A stretch of DNA of 64,000 nucleotides. Source: Mastacembelus armatus. Lineage: Eukaryota > Chordata > Actinopteri > Synbranchiformes > Mastacembelidae. A model generated the notes under the pieces. The model ran no database searches. It was not told where the DNA came from and was given only the letters and a program-made list of their open reading frames with translations. Location: positions 26,878,637-26,942,636 of the forward strand of contig NC_046653.1 of NCBI RefSeq assembly GCF_900324485.2, written 5' to 3'. How positions within the stretch are numbered: the first letter of the stretch is position 1; each line of letters starts with the position of its first letter. This document shows, piece after piece, positions 31,072 through 42,563 of the stretch. Both the position numbers and the translations under genes were made by a program.

Positions 31072-32705
31072 CAGTGGGTACGGAAAGTATTCAGACCCCT
31101 TTAAATTTTTCATTCTTTGTGTCATTGCAGCCATTTGCCAAAATCAAAAAAGTTCATTTTATTTCTCATTAATGTACACTCAGCACCCCATCTTGACAGA
31201 AAAAAACAGAAATGTAGAAATTTTTGCAAATTTATTAAAAAAGAAAAACTGAAATATCACATGGTCATAAGTATTCAGACCCTGTGCTCAGTATTGAGTA
31301 GAAACACCCTTTTGAGCTACTACAGCCATGAGTCTTCTTGGGAATGATGCAACAAGTTTTTCACACCAGGATTTGGGGATCCTCTGCCATTCTTCCTTGC
31401 ATATCCAACCCAGTTCTGTCAGGTTGGATGGTGAACGTTGGTGGACAGCCATTTTCAGGTCTCTCCAGAGATGCTCATTAGGGTTTAGGTCAGGGCTCTG
31501 GCTGGGCCAGTCAAGAACGGTCACAGAGTTGTTCCGAAGCCACTCCTTTGTTATTTTAGCTGTGTGCTTAGGGTCATTGTCCTGTTGAAAGGTGAACCTT
31601 TGGCCCAGTCTGAGGTCCTGAGCACTCTGGAAGAGGTTTTCTTCCAGGATATCTCTGTACTTGGCCGCATTCATCTTTCCTTCAATTGCAACCAGTCGGC
31701 CCGTCCCTGCAGCTGAAAAACATCCCCACAACATGATGCTCCCACCACCATGTTTCACTGTAGGGATTGTATTGGGCAGGTGATGAGCAGTGCCTGGTTT
31801 TCTCCACACATACCGCTCAGAATTAACGCCAAAAAGTTCAATCTTGGTCTCATCAGACCAGAGAATCTTATTTCTCATAGTCTGGGAGTCCTTCATGTGT
31901 TTTTTGGCAAACTCTATGCAGGCTTTCATGTGTCTTGCACTGAGGAGAGGCTTCCGTCGGGCCACTCTGCCATAAAGCCCCGACTGGTGGAGGGATGCAG
32001 TGATAGTTGACTCTGTGGAACTTTCTCCCATCTCCCTACTGCATCTCTGGAGCTCAGCCACAGTGATCTTTGGGTTCTTCTTTACCTCTCTCACCAAGGC
32101 TCTTCTCCCACGATTGCTCAGTTTGGCTGGACGGCCAGGTCTAGGAAGAGTTCTGGTCGCCCCAAACTTTTTCCATTTGAGGACTATGGAGGCCACTGTG
32201 ATCTTAGGAACCTTGAGTGCTGCAGAAATTCTTTTGTAACCTTGGCCAGATCTGTGCCTTGCCACAATTCTGTCTCTGAGCTCCTTGGGCAGTTCCTTCG
32301 ACCCCATGATTCTCATTTGCTCTGACATGCACTGTGAGCTGTAAGGTCTTATATAGACAGGTTGTGTGCCTTTCCTAATCAAGTCCAATCAGTTTAATTA
32401 AACACAGCTGGACTCCAATGAAGGAGCAGAACCATCTCAAGGAGGATCAGAAGAAATGGACAGCATGTGAGTTAAATATGAGTGTCACTGCAAAGGGTCT
32501 GAATACTTATGACCATGTGATATTTCAGTTTTTCTTTTTTAATAAATTTGCAAAAATTTCTACATTTCTGTTTTTTTCTGTCAAGATGGGGTGCTGAGTG
32601 TACATTAATGAGAAATAAAATGAACTTTTTTGATTTTGGCAAATGGCTGCAATGACACAAAGAGTGAAAAATTTAAAGGGGTCTGAATACTTTCCGTACC
32701 CACTG
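31072..32705 (-). mobile_element. Tc1-like transposon, full length, intact-looking
   Basis: 1634 bp between TA target dinucleotides (31070-31071, 32706-32707). The terminal inverted repeats are about 211 bp (31072-31282 and 32495-32705) and I see only about one mismatch. Each repeat has an outer and an inner copy of GTATTCAGACCC, the IR/DR layout known from Sleeping Beauty-type elements. A complete transposase lies inside on the minus strand. The near-perfect ends indicate a recent insertion. Confidence 0.93.
31288..32307 (-). CDS. Tc1-like transposase, 339 aa
   Basis: DDE transposase that would bind the inverted repeats and cut and paste the element at TA sites. N-terminal paired-like helix-turn-helix regions (ELPKELRDRIVARHRSG, YKRISAALKVPKITVASIV), a GRP(R/A)K-type hook (RPGRPAKLS), then catalytic motifs WSDETKIE, FQQDNDPKHTA and LNPNEHLW with DD34E spacing. 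I chose the internal Met (MGSKELPKEL) because Tc1 transposases are usually about 340 aa; the frame stays open upstream to 32388 (366 aa). LNPNEHLW has Asn where Ile is usual. No stop or frameshift seen. Confidence 0.92.
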   Translation of the reverse strand: MGSKELPKELRDRIVARHRSGQGYKRISAALKVPKITVASIVLKWKKFGATRTLPRPGRPAKLSNRGRRALVREVKKNPKITVAELQRCSREMGESSTESTITASLHQSGLYGRVARRKPLLSARHMKACIEFAKKHMKDSQTMRNKILWSDETKIELFGVNSERYVWRKPGTAHHLPNTIPTVKHGGGSIMLWGCFSAAGTGRLVAIEGKMNAAKYRDILEENLFQSAQDLRLGQRFTFQQDNDPKHTAKITKEWLRNNSVTVLDWPSQSPDLNPNEHLWRDLKMAVHQRSPSNLTELGWICKEEWQRIPKSWCEKLVASFPRRLMAVVAQKGVSTQY

Positions 32706-32739
32706 TATATTTTTACTTAGGTGGCTATGTACCAGATCA

Positions 32740-33390
32740 TTTCAAAGTTCCCTGTGTGCAACCTCTGTTAAAAATACCTGACCTAGATCCCTCATTACTT
32801 ACTCAAACTACAAACCCATCCTCAAACTACTTTCATATCTGAGATTTTAGAAAAATGAGTATCTAAACATTTGTTTTTAGCAGCAGCAAATGGTAACATT
32901 TTTAATAAATTCCAATCTGCCCTACTCAAATGACAACAAATGACATTTTATTAGCTTCTGATGCTGGTGCTCCATTGTCATCCTACTTGATCTCAGTGCT
33001 GACTATGATACAGTAGATTGCTGCATTTTATTGAGACTGAGGCACTGGGCTGGAATAACAGGTATCACATAAAAATGATTCTCCTCATACTTGTCAGATA
33101 TAAGATTCAGTGTTTTTATTAATACTTACATGTCATCCTTCACCTCAGTAAAGTATTATGTCCCACAAAGGTCAGTGTTGGGGCCAATTCTATTCTAGTT
33201 GCACATGTTCCCTCTTGGACATATTAGCAAACACTGTTTCTTTTCACTGCTATGCTGATGACATGCAGCTGTACCTTCCTGTTAGAGTCTCAGACTATAC
33301 CATGCTGAAGTGTCTACATGAATGGCTACGTGTGATTAAAAGCTGGACAGTTCAAAATTTCTTACATCTCAAATCTAACAAGGGGAGGTT
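32740..33390 (+). mobile_element. L2-type LINE RT fragment, decayed
   Basis: Reads as broken RT motifs: PTLSYLRF-like start, DYDTVDCCILL, VPQRSVLGPILF and HCYADDMQLYL. Inverted counterpart of 23521-24230. Not in one frame. Confidence 0.65.
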
Positions 33391-33955
33391 AGAATTAGAG
33401 GGCTGCATTGGGTTTAGACTCCCGTGGGACCCATCAAGAATTTCACAGGAGCGGGCGGTTTGACCTCTGCTGTGGGCAGGAGGAGAGGTCAGAAGATTTT
33501 GTGGGAGACCCATGGGGAAGGGTGGGATATGGTATGCAATAAAAATAAATTCAACACATGAGGTTGAGAAGAAAATTAAAGCAGCTGTTTACTTGACAAA
33601 AGCAAAGCAAGGAAGACAATTTGAAACAATTCTCAGTTGTCACTGAAAACAATGGGAAAGAGTTAAACTTCGTAACTTGGGATACATGCGCAAAAGTGTT
33701 TGTTTACAACAGACATAAATCTGGCACCTCTGCCCTGAGGTTACACACCTGCATGTTAAATTATTTAGTTTCGGTTTTTCACAAGCTCTGAGAGAAAGTC
33801 CACGGGAACAGGCAGAAGTGGACACAAAAATTGGGGGCGCGGGCGGTCCTGGTCAGAAATTCAGTGGGAGCGGACAGGTGCAGGTTTAAGAAAACAGTCC
33901 CGCGCAGGGCTCTAGTTAGAAGATTCGGCTTCCAGCCGGCCAGGCTCCCTATGTG
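33391..33955 (+). repeat. Third copy of the 630-bp repeat (inverted)
   Basis: Reverse complement of the tandem pair at 22258-23520, with CACAAGCTCTGAGAGAAAG and GGGAGCGGACAGGTGC. Confidence 0.65.
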
Positions 33956-35330
33956 CACCAGAGCTTTCAGTAAAATTAGTAAATCTGTGCCTTCAGGGTG
34001 GAAAACTGCCCATGTTGTAGCTGTGCCCAAGAAACGAAACAAACAGGATCCATCCAACTATAGGTCCATATCCATTCTTTCTATTTTTTCAAAGGTAATG
34101 GAGAGCATTATTAGTGACCATATTTGGAAATATCTAGAAAACTCCTCAGCAATGCTCAGTATGGGTTCCGTGACAAGACATCCACAGTTGATATGGTTTC
34201 TTACATCACCCAGTGGTGGAATGACTCAGACTCTCAACAAGAAATCAGGGTTCTAGCTCTTGACATCAAGAAAGCTGTTACAATTTGTAGAGGAAGGAAG
34301 GCCCAAATGCAGATCAGAAATGGCAAGGTTTTTATTCAAAATGCTTATTTTTAAAAAGCAATAAATGTGAGACGACGTTTGCTTCCTAAGTGGGAATTCC
34401 ATGCCTGTGATGACCCATTTGGAACTGATTGATGGCAGTCCGATGATTACTGGAGAGAAGGGTGAACATAGGACGTCGATAGCAGGTTTGCAGGAGACGT
34501 AGGAAAGATGCCGGGAGGAGACCGGAGTGGATGCCACCTGCAGATTAGAAGAAGGTAAGTGTTTGTCTTTCTCATAGAATTGGAGAGCTAGTGTTCAGTA
34601 CTACTGAGGAGGCAGACTAGACGAACTGGCGATGTGGCTGAAGGAAACTGGAGCTTTTATTGGTAAGTTGAATACTGGGATCTTCGCTCTCTCTCTCTCT
34701 CTCCTGCTGCACCTGTAATCAATTGACAAGACACACAAACACAGGAGAGGGAACTAGACACACAAGGGAAGGAAGAGGGAGAGGTGGCATTGCCCCTTGT
34801 GGCAGGAGGGTGATACTGTCGCCTCATGACAAAAGCCTTTAATCACATATAGCACCATGGCCTTTTGAGAAAGCTGATGTCCTTTGACATACATGGAGAC
34901 ATACATGGCTGGATTACATCATACCTAACTAACAGGCATCAGGTTGTTATCTTAGATGGGTTCAGCTTATCATCCATCCCTATCTGCCGCAGTGCCTCAA
35001 GGAAGCATACTTGGACCCCTATTCTTCCTTATGTACATTGATGATCTGGCTACCCAAGTTGAAAATGACCTTCATCTCTTCGCTGAAGACTCAACACTCC
35101 ATATCTTCATCAGAAACTCTTGCAATGGAACCATCTGTGCTGAGAGCCTTCTGCTTGACTTGCTGAAAATTGAGAAATGGGCAACTGATTGGTGCATTAC
35201 CTTCAATGCAAGCAAGACTGAGGAGATAATCATTAGCAGGAAAAGTTACCAGAACCATCCTCCTCTGTATTTCATGAACTGTGCCCTTAAACCAACTAAA
35301 AGCATCATTCTCCTTAGCGTAGTCATCAGT
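33956..35330 (+). mobile_element. I/Jockey-group-like LINE fragment, split by a solo LTR
   Basis: RT pieces: FSKISKSVPSGWKTAHVVAV, NYRSISILSIFSKVMES, LALDIKKA, then after the LTR a continuation that leads to AVPQGSILGPLFFLMYIDDL and IEKWATDWCITFNASKTEE. An inverted relative is at 21886-22200. Frameshifts are present besides the LTR insertion. The assignment to clade is uncertain. Confidence 0.7.
34276..34831 (-). mobile_element. Solo LTR, Ty3/Gypsy-like
   Basis: A 556-bp fossil LTR with TG...CA ends and a 5-bp target duplication AAAGC (34271-34275, 34832-34836), inserted in the LINE RT. It shares the edge GCCTCATGACA and an internal GACGAACTGGCG motif with the solo LTR at 12421. A CT microsatellite lies inside near 34690. 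Confidence 0.85.
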
Positions 35331-35479
35331 AACACATTGACATGGTGTTACAAACGGCCCCTGAGGTGCCGTTTGTAACACTTTTTCAGACACTTTTGTT
35401 ATGGTTATATTCTTTAACTGTCAGTTGGTTCTGTTGATGTCAGGTGATGTGTGCCATCTGAGATGCATCAGCCAATCAT
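35331..35479. other. Junction sequence, unassigned
   Basis: Contains a short palindrome (GTTACAAACGGC near 35346, GCCGTTTGTAAC near 35367) that could form a hairpin. No gene. Confidence 0.4.
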
Positions 35480-36915
35480 TTGTTTTGTTTTTAAGGACCG
35501 GAAGAATCTTACTCACAGCCATCATCACACCAATTCTAAAAAAACCTGGTCTCGTTCCTGCCGACCTTAACAACTTCCGCCCTATCTCCAATCTCCCGTT
35601 CCTCTCCAAAATTCTCAAAAAAGTTGTTCACCACTAGGTCCATACCGACCTTTCCACCAATAGCCCATACGAACACTTTCAATCTGGTTTCCGCCAACTT
35701 CACAGTACTGAAACTGCCCTGGTCAAAATCACCAACGACCTCCTTTAATCAGGCCTTGTCTCCATCCTCATCCTCCTTGACCTAACTGCAGCTTTTGACA
35801 CCATCTCGCACAATATTCTCCTCCATCGCCTTGCTTCCATCGGCATAGCCGGCTCAGTCCTCTCATGGTTACCCTCCTACCTCTCTGATCGCACCCAGTC
35901 CGTCCATCTCCAGAACTTCCACTCCCAGCCCTCTACTGTCAGTTGTGGGCTGTCCTCTTTATTATTTATCTCCTTCCTCTCGGTAATATCTTTAGGCAAC
36001 ATAACCTCACTTTCCACTGTTATGCAGACGACACCCAGCTCTACCTTTCTGCTGCTCCATCTTCTACCCTCCCCCCTCCCTCCCTCCTTACCTGCTTACA
36101 TAATATCAAATCCTGGTTCACCAATAACTTTTTGAAACTCAACCCCAATAAAACTGAAATTCTCCTCATGGGCACCAAATCCACCCTTTCTAAAACCAGC
36201 ACCTTCTCCATTCTAATTGACAACAATACTGTCCTCCCCTCCCCCCAAGTTAAAAGCCCGGGTGTCATCCTAGACGGTACTCTCTCCTTCACTCAGCATA
36301 TCAATACCACTACCCGGTCGGCCTACTCCCATCTCCGTAACATTAACCGCATCCGTTCTTCACTCACCATCGATAGCACGGCCATACTTGTTAATGCCTT
36401 TGTCACCTCTCGTTTGGATTACTGTAACTCACTCCTCACTGGTCTACCTCTCAAATCACTTCGCAAACTCCAACTTATCCAGAACTCTGCTGCCCGAATC
36501 ATCACCAGAACTCCATCCTCACATCATATCACCCATCCTTAAACAACTTCACTGGCTCCCTGTGTCCTTCCGTATAAACTAAAAATCCTCCTTCTCACCT
36601 ACAAAGCCCTCCACTCTATTGCCCCACCATACATCACTGATCTACTTCATATCTATTCTCCGCCTCGTACTCCCCGCTCCTCCAGTTCCACTCTCCTCTG
36701 CACCCCTATGGCGCGCCTGGCCACCATGGGCGCTAGATCCTTCAGCCACACTGCGCCCCGCCTTTGGAACATTCTCCCTGTTTATGTATTGTTGTTATCG
36801 TTGTTTTAATGCACTCTATGTATTTCATGCTGTATGCTTCCTTTTTCTCTCTGTAAGGTGACCTTGAGACTTTGAAAGGTGCCATGAAATAAAATGTATT
36901 ATTATTATTATTGGT
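35480..36915 (+). mobile_element. L2-type LINE, 3' half, with (ATT)n tail
   Basis: RT pieces in order: [57 protein letters not shown], then a long open frame 35943-36542 with [27 protein letters not shown] and [18 protein letters not shown]. At least two frame breaks. The element ends in AAATAAAATGTATTATT repeats, giving the 3' end near 36915. 5'-truncated near 35480, as is usual for LINEs. Confidence 0.85.
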
Positions 36916-37239
36916 TCCCAACAATTGGTAAAAAAAAAGCCATTCAGCCATGTACTGGTCCACTGCTTCAACATATGAGGCCTGTTGCAAGGAATCTTGG
37001 CATTTGGTTTTATAGTAATAGAGGTTTTTGAGCATCATGTTGCAGACCTTGTGCAGTCACCTCAGCAATATTTCTTAAATATTCTTTATTTTAACTTTTA
37101 CGAAACTGTCTTAGGAGAAAAATGTTTTAACTTGCTCCAGGTTGTAAAGAATTCAGCTGCTAAACTTGAACAAGTAGAACTAATCCTATTACACGTGTTT
37201 GAGCCTAATTTCACAGGCTGTGGAAAACTGCTGCAAATA
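36916..37239 (+). mobile_element. Possible decayed LINE tail
   Basis: One frame includes LLQVVKNSAAKL, like the LQLVQNSAARL motif of L2-type C-termini. Otherwise unassigned. Confidence 0.35.
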
Positions 37240-37443
37240 CTACAAATGCTAAACAATCTAAAATGTCTCCTCTCACGCAGCAAACAGACCATGGCAGGAG
37301 TTGTGGACTAATACAGATAATAAACTGAGTTCAACAGTGATTACATAATCAGGTGAATGTTTGCATACAAGAGATCAGGTGATGTTGTAATATGTGGAGT
37401 CCAGCGTGTAACAAAGTTCTTTACCTTTGATAATCTGTTATGG

Positions 37444-37492
37444 TGGACAGTTTAATGAGACCCACTGAGACTGAAGCAAACTAATAAAAAGT
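37444..37492 (+). promoter_or_regulatory. Conserved OR promoter-like block, shortened (gene 37613)
   Basis: GGACAGTTTAATGAGACCCA then AACTAATAAAAAGTG. Relative to 14036 about 75 bp directly after the A/T core are missing, including the proposed splice donor. The core is now about 131 bp before the ATG. Confidence 0.55.
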
Positions 37493-37612
37493 GAATGAAT
37501 ACGATGCTCCAGAACAGGTTGGTTGTTGATGGAATTTTTAAGAGGAAATAATTTTCACTGCTTAGGCTATCTGCACATTTCATTAATGAACACTTAGTTT
37601 CAGATAACATTA

Positions 37613-38539
37613 ATGGATTGTGAGTTAAATGTTACATGTGTAAATATTGAAGGGTATGTGGAAGTTGACAAATACAGATATGTTTATTTTGTGATCATGT
37701 TTATAATTTATCTCCTAATAATCTGCTTTAACTCTACTATTGTGTGTCTTATCTGGATTCACAAAAACCTCCATGAGCCTATGTACATTTTCATTGCAGC
37801 TTTGTTACTCAACTCTGTTCTTTTCAGCACTAATATCTACCCAAAGCTACTGATCGATGTTTTATCTGAAAAACAGATCATATCATATTCAGCCTGTCTC
37901 TTTCAGTATTTTATATTTTATTTTTTAGCCAGTTCAGAGTTTTTACTGTTGGCAGCCATGTCCTATGACAGGTATGTGTCTATATGTAAACCTCTGCAGT
38001 ATCCAACTATCATGAGGAAAAGAAACATCTGTATTTTCCTGTTTCTTGCTTGGTTTGTAGCTGCCTGTCATGTTGTTGCCCCAACAATACTGAGTGCTGA
38101 AATTAAACTTTGTAATTTTTTTTTCAAAGGAATATTTTGTAACAATACAATTTATGGACTTCTTTGTGTAAGAACAAGTGCTCTATCTGTACTTGGTGTA
38201 GTTGCTTTAGTAGATCTGGTAATTCTCCCTTTGCACTTCATAGTTTTCACGTACACAAAGATACTTATTATCGTCTATCGAAGTGGTAGAGAAGTCAGGA
38301 GAAAAGCTGCAGAGACCTGTTTACCTCACCTGATGGTTTTAATCTGTTACTCCTGTTTGTGTATATATGATATTATTATAGCTCAAGTTGAATCTAATTT
38401 ACCAAAAACTGCACGTTTTATAATGACTTTACAAATAGTTTTGTACCATCCTTTGTTTAATCCACTGATATATGGACTGAAAATGAAAGAAATTTCTAAA
38501 CATCTCAAAAGGTTGTTCTGTCCAGCCAGAAACATCTGA
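37613..38539 (+). CDS. Odorant receptor, complete, 308 aa
   Basis: Full OR of the 14285/20449 group, with the same first 100 residues as 14285. TM3 patch is IFYFLASS, unlike IFYSLGSA and IFYSLGCS of its relatives. TM4/EL2 reads FLAWFVAACHVVAPTIL and IKLCNFFFKGIFCNNTIYGL (an extra NNT glycosylation sequon in EL2). TM6 has ICYSCLCIYDIIIAQVES. MSYDRYVSICKPLQY, REVRRKAAETCLPHL and NPLIYGLKMKEI are intact. Its leader has lost a segment (see promoter), so expression may differ from its paralogs. Confidence 0.96.
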   Translation: MDCELNVTCVNIEGYVEVDKYRYVYFVIMFIIYLLIICFNSTIVCLIWIHKNLHEPMYIFIAALLLNSVLFSTNIYPKLLIDVLSEKQIISYSACLFQYFIFYFLASSEFLLLAAMSYDRYVSICKPLQYPTIMRKRNICIFLFLAWFVAACHVVAPTILSAEIKLCNFFFKGIFCNNTIYGLLCVRTSALSVLGVVALVDLVILPLHFIVFTYTKILIIVYRSGREVRRKAAETCLPHLMVLICYSCLCIYDIIIAQVESNLPKTARFIMTLQIVLYHPLFNPLIYGLKMKEISKHLKRLFCPARNI

Positions 38540-38654
38540 TGCATCATTGCAGAGATATGTTGACACTCATTTAAAGCACATAGAGGGGCTCATTGCACAC
38601 TTTCTTTAACTTGAGTTGATACTTATACATACAAATTTTACTGTGTTTTAAATT

Positions 38655-38965
38655 TTTCTTTTTTTTTGTCACTGCTGCACATGCTGACAACAGAGAAATT
38701 CATTATTTTTCACGTCCAGCTGGGACCTGAATGACCCTGTGTGCCTGGACAAACAGGAGAAGAAAGTTTGAGTGTGTGTGGTGGTCGGTGCTGGAGCATG
38801 TCTGATGGTTTTCATGTCAGATTTGGCCTTTGACCATGTTGAAAGGACAGGTTTGTTTGTAACTAAGCATTTCTGAGAAAAAATGTAAAACACAATAAAC
38901 CTAAAATAAACTGTGTTGTTGCTGTCAGGTAGTTATTTCCTCATCATGGGCTCATCTGCATCTGC
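38655..38965 (+). repeat. Shared OR 3'-flank block
   Basis: Copy of the block at 20007-20354, here in the same orientation as the OR it follows. This is the arrangement expected before the inversion. Confidence 0.8.
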
Positions 38966-39299
38966 AGAACACACAGTGGGACACACACACACCAAACCAA
39001 CCAGAGTCCAACAGCCTGAATCTGGTTAATGATGGATCTTTGTCAGTCATGTTCACGGTAACTGTCCAGGGATGGGGGTCTGTCTTTGAAATGTGTTTCC
39101 TGAGGTCTGATGTTTTTAAAATGAGCTCAACATATTTAGATTTAGTACAATACTGCATTTGTCTGATGTAATATTGGGCCAGTTACCATCAGACGTTGGA
39201 ACACATGTAAAGTTAAGATTTGGTGGTTTCTGCTGGCAAACAATGTCTGACCTGTTGATGTACCTGTGAATAACAAGTGTTTGTTAATGGACAAGTTAA
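38966..39299. other. OR 3' flank, no gene recognised
   Basis: Contains an AC-rich patch (GACACACACACACC) and text resembling 57725-57880, so the shared flank extends farther here. No coding signal. Confidence 0.45.
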
Positions 39300-39942
39300 C
39301 AGAGGTGGCAAAGGTACTCACATTCTATACTTAAGTAGAAGTACTGATTCAACTGCTTTACTCGAGTAAAAGTAAAAAAGTACAGGGTCTGAAATGTACT
39401 TAAGTAAAAAAGTAAATATGTTTTCTGCCATCAGTGATTCACAATACATCTTTTGATAACTCCACAAAACTAAAAAACTTTGACACAGAAAAAGGAAATT
39501 CTTTTATTAACAACCTGCAAAGTGCTGGTACAGGAAGACAACACAACACATTCACCACGAATCATTCTTGGAGCTAACAACATCGAATAATTCTTTTAAA
39601 TACGGCCAGGGATGGGAAATGTCTTGCTTTTCCGAATCTGCTGCATCGTCGCCGAACTTGGCAACACTCCCTGGATCTCTTTCTTCCTCCATGTTGCACT
39701 GCAAGTTTTCTCTCTATCATAACCTGTACACTCACCTGATTTCCCTCTAGTTAGTTACGTCTTTTACGTCGTGTCGTCATCCGTGGAGAAAGTAGATGAG
39801 TCTGTTTTGGTAATGTGAGGAGTAGAAATACAGATATTTGTGTTCAAATTTAGACAGTAAAAGTAAAAAGTACAGACACCTGAAAAATCTGTACTGTATG
39901 TACAGTAACAAAGTATTTGTACTTCATTACTTCCCACCTCTG
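39300..39942. mobile_element. Nonautonomous hAT-type element
   Basis: Ends CAGAGGTGGCAAAGG at left and CTTCCCACCTCTG at right are inverted repeats of the hAT type; subterminal regions carry repeated AAGTA/AGTACT motifs. No transposase frame. I could not identify an 8-bp target duplication with confidence. Confidence 0.75.
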
Positions 39943-40074
39943 TGAATTTGTAGAAACTGACTATGAAACTATCACTGATTTAGCAGGAAAATGCATACAG
40001 GATAAAATACTCTATTCATCCCTAAAGGAAATTCGGGTTGTCACATAGTTAAGTATGTGAGTAGTAAGAGTCGA

Positions 40075-40875
40075 CAATAAGAGTCAACATCAAATCAAAG
40101 TCTGCTTTATTGGCAATTCCACCCCATGTAGAGCACATTCAGAGAATCAAAATTTCGTTGCTCTCAGACCTTTGGTTCGTACAGATAAACTCTAAACACT
40201 AAATAGTGCAATGTAAAAATTACAATTAAGGACATGCAAGATAAACTAAAGACAAAAGCAAATTTATTTGTATAGCACCATTCATACACTACGTAATTCA
40301 AAGTGCTTTACAAGGCATATAATTACATTAAAAGTATGGAAAAGAGCATCTAAAAAAAAGACATTTAACATAAAATAAATTTAAATAAAATAAAGTAAAT
40401 TAAAATAAGATGTAAAGGCACATTAAGAAAACAAGGATGAACAATTATTTGAAGGTAAAGTAAAAAGATAAGTACAAATAGCATAAAGCACATAGCAGCT
40501 TAGCAAACAAAAACCAGTGCAATATATGAACAGTTCAGATGTACTGGATGGTAGTGCAATTAAGTGAACTTATCAGTCTTGATAAAGTGACTGTGGTGCA
40601 CAGAGAGCAGTCCAAGTTCTGCATAAAGTGACTAGTGCAGCTGCTGAGACCAATGTGTGTACTGGGGGGAAGGGGGTTGGAGGTCAGAGTTTGTGCATGA
40701 ATGGGGCAGAAGAGGGCAAGAGGGGCAGAGCTGGGATAGAGTTCAGCTTCCTGACAGCCTGGTGGATGAAGCTGTCTCAGGCTGCTGGTCCTGGAACGCA
40801 GACTACTAAGTCTCCTCCCTGATGTCAGCAGACTAATGATGTTTTCAGGAATCGGGGGAAATAAGGACCAATAAA
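40075..40875 (-). mobile_element. CR1/Rex1-type LINE 3' end fragments
   Basis: On the minus strand the right part (40540-40870) resembles a Rex1-type 3'UTR (a GATGAAGCTGTCTCAGG motif on the plus strand), and the left part ends in the tail complementary to AGTCTGCTTTATTGGCAAT. Between them (40240-40320) is an L2-like tail, TTATTTGTATAGCACC in reverse. No coding capacity remains. Confidence 0.5.
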
Positions 40876-41995
40876 TTGCCAACACCACAATTCAGAATAT
40901 AAAAGCTTTAATTATTTTCTTTAAGGAAAGGGTTCTGGGTTCAGTAGATGAAGTGACCAGGATGTGAAATGTAAAGCAAAGTATTTGTGGTAGGGTTGAT
41001 TACTGAATCCAGTAACCCCAAAGAAGCTGAGACAGATGGGAAGTGGAGTCCAGGTTGTTTTCCCACAGAGCAAGATCTGGTGGTGTGCTTACCTTGGTCA
41101 GAGGTTTCCAGGATCTGGCTCAGAAAATCCAGAGATTGAAATTAGTAACAAAAAATGCCTCCCACAAAAAAAACAACTAATGTCCTTGGAGGGAAAAGCT
41201 CAGTACAAATGGCACCTCTCCGTGGTGCAACTTGGGTTCAAACAATTCTTCTTGAACAGAAAACTCCTTTTTCTCCAATCATGAAACTAGAAACAAACAG
41301 ACGTAACTTGACAGGGAATTCCTGGTCCTTAACTTGATTCCTAACGTACTCGCCTTTGACAGATTGCGCAATTGGCCTCACCTGTGGCTTCTCAGTCTCA
41401 GTCAGTCTCAGGAATTTTTCTGAATCAACTTCACCAGCCGCCAGAATCACTGGCTGAGTTAAGCTTTTTGTTTTTCTCATAGTTTTGACAAACTGCCATT
41501 GAAGATTGTGTTTTTGCAAGAGGATTTGAATTCTTTGATTTTCATCAAGCAACTTGGACTGTGAGAGGAGTGTACGAGCTTGTTAAGGAGATTCCTCCTC
41601 ACCTTGACGAGTGACTGTTTGGTTTATGTTCTTTTTCCATATAAGAGGGAGGCCTTATCTTGTGCTTATTATTGAACTGATTCCTGTCTCCTCTGAGTTA
41701 TAAATCAGATACCCCGGATCCCCTGACCAAGGATACCTGCTCTGCCAGATTCTGCTCTGTGGAAACCACCCGGACCAACTTCACTGCGTTCACTCATGAC
41801 TACCTCGGTGTTACCGAGTCTGGCCCTGTTTGCAACCCCGCCTTCCATAACCTCCCCCTGGCTTCACTCTCCAATGACTGGTCATTCCATTCCTTGCATT
41901 AAATCTGTTTTCCTGCTCAAATAAAGTCAGATCTTGATACCTGAGTACCACAGTGGGCGAATCATTGGTCCTCATTTCCCTCAAATCGCGACAAT
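40876..41995. other. Unassigned 1.1 kb
   Basis: No protein family recognised on either strand. A 104-codon minus frame (41238-41552) has no recognisable motif. The segment 41590-41990 ends with an AATAAAGTCAG stretch and may be the end of an unidentified retroelement. Confidence 0.35.
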
Positions 41996-42563
41996 TAGGG
42001 CTGTCAATGGATTAAAATATTTAATTGCAATTTAAACACACATTTTTGTCTCTTCTAAATGTACCTTAAATTAATACTTTTCAAGTTTTTAGTACTCTAA
42101 TCAACATGGGCATAGACAAACATGGATGCTTTATGCAAATGTATGTTTATTATTAGTGAAACTACCCTAAACATACAACATAGAAACATAGACATGTTTC
42201 AAAGATGGTAGATGTGTTTTTCAAATAACTTGTTCATGAGTATTAAACACATGGAAAAAAAAAACAGAAAGTTTCCATCATTTCTCTTTCTTTGCACTGA
42301 GCCAGTTGCTCAAAAGGACAAGGCTGTTTATATTTTCAGATGACAGGGCAGCTCGCTTTTTCTGAACATGTCCTCAGTGAAAACAATCTTTCAGACATCA
42401 GTTGTTGTTGCACTCTTTACTGTCTCCGGCTGCATTTTTGATTTCTCCTACTACGGGCTATGCCTCGAGTCAAACAGTAAGTGTGCGCTGCATTAATAAA
42501 ATGAGTGCTGTTAAAATGAATTTGTGTTAAGACGTTATTAATGCGTTAATTTTGACAGCTCTA
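41996..42563. mobile_element. Nonautonomous DNA transposon, hAT-like ends
   Basis: TAGGGCTGTCAATGGATTAA at left and GTTAATTTTGACAGCTCTA at right form imperfect inverted ends of a type common in vertebrate genomes. No transposase. Target duplication unclear in A/T-rich flank. Confidence 0.65.

Noticed and set aside
31750-32239. Plus-strand frames inside the Tc1 element
   Set aside because: They mirror the transposase, which shows the DDE motifs on the minus strand.
41238-41552. 104-codon minus-strand ORF
   Set aside because: No recognisable motif, no paralog in the window and no coding context; left as unassigned.
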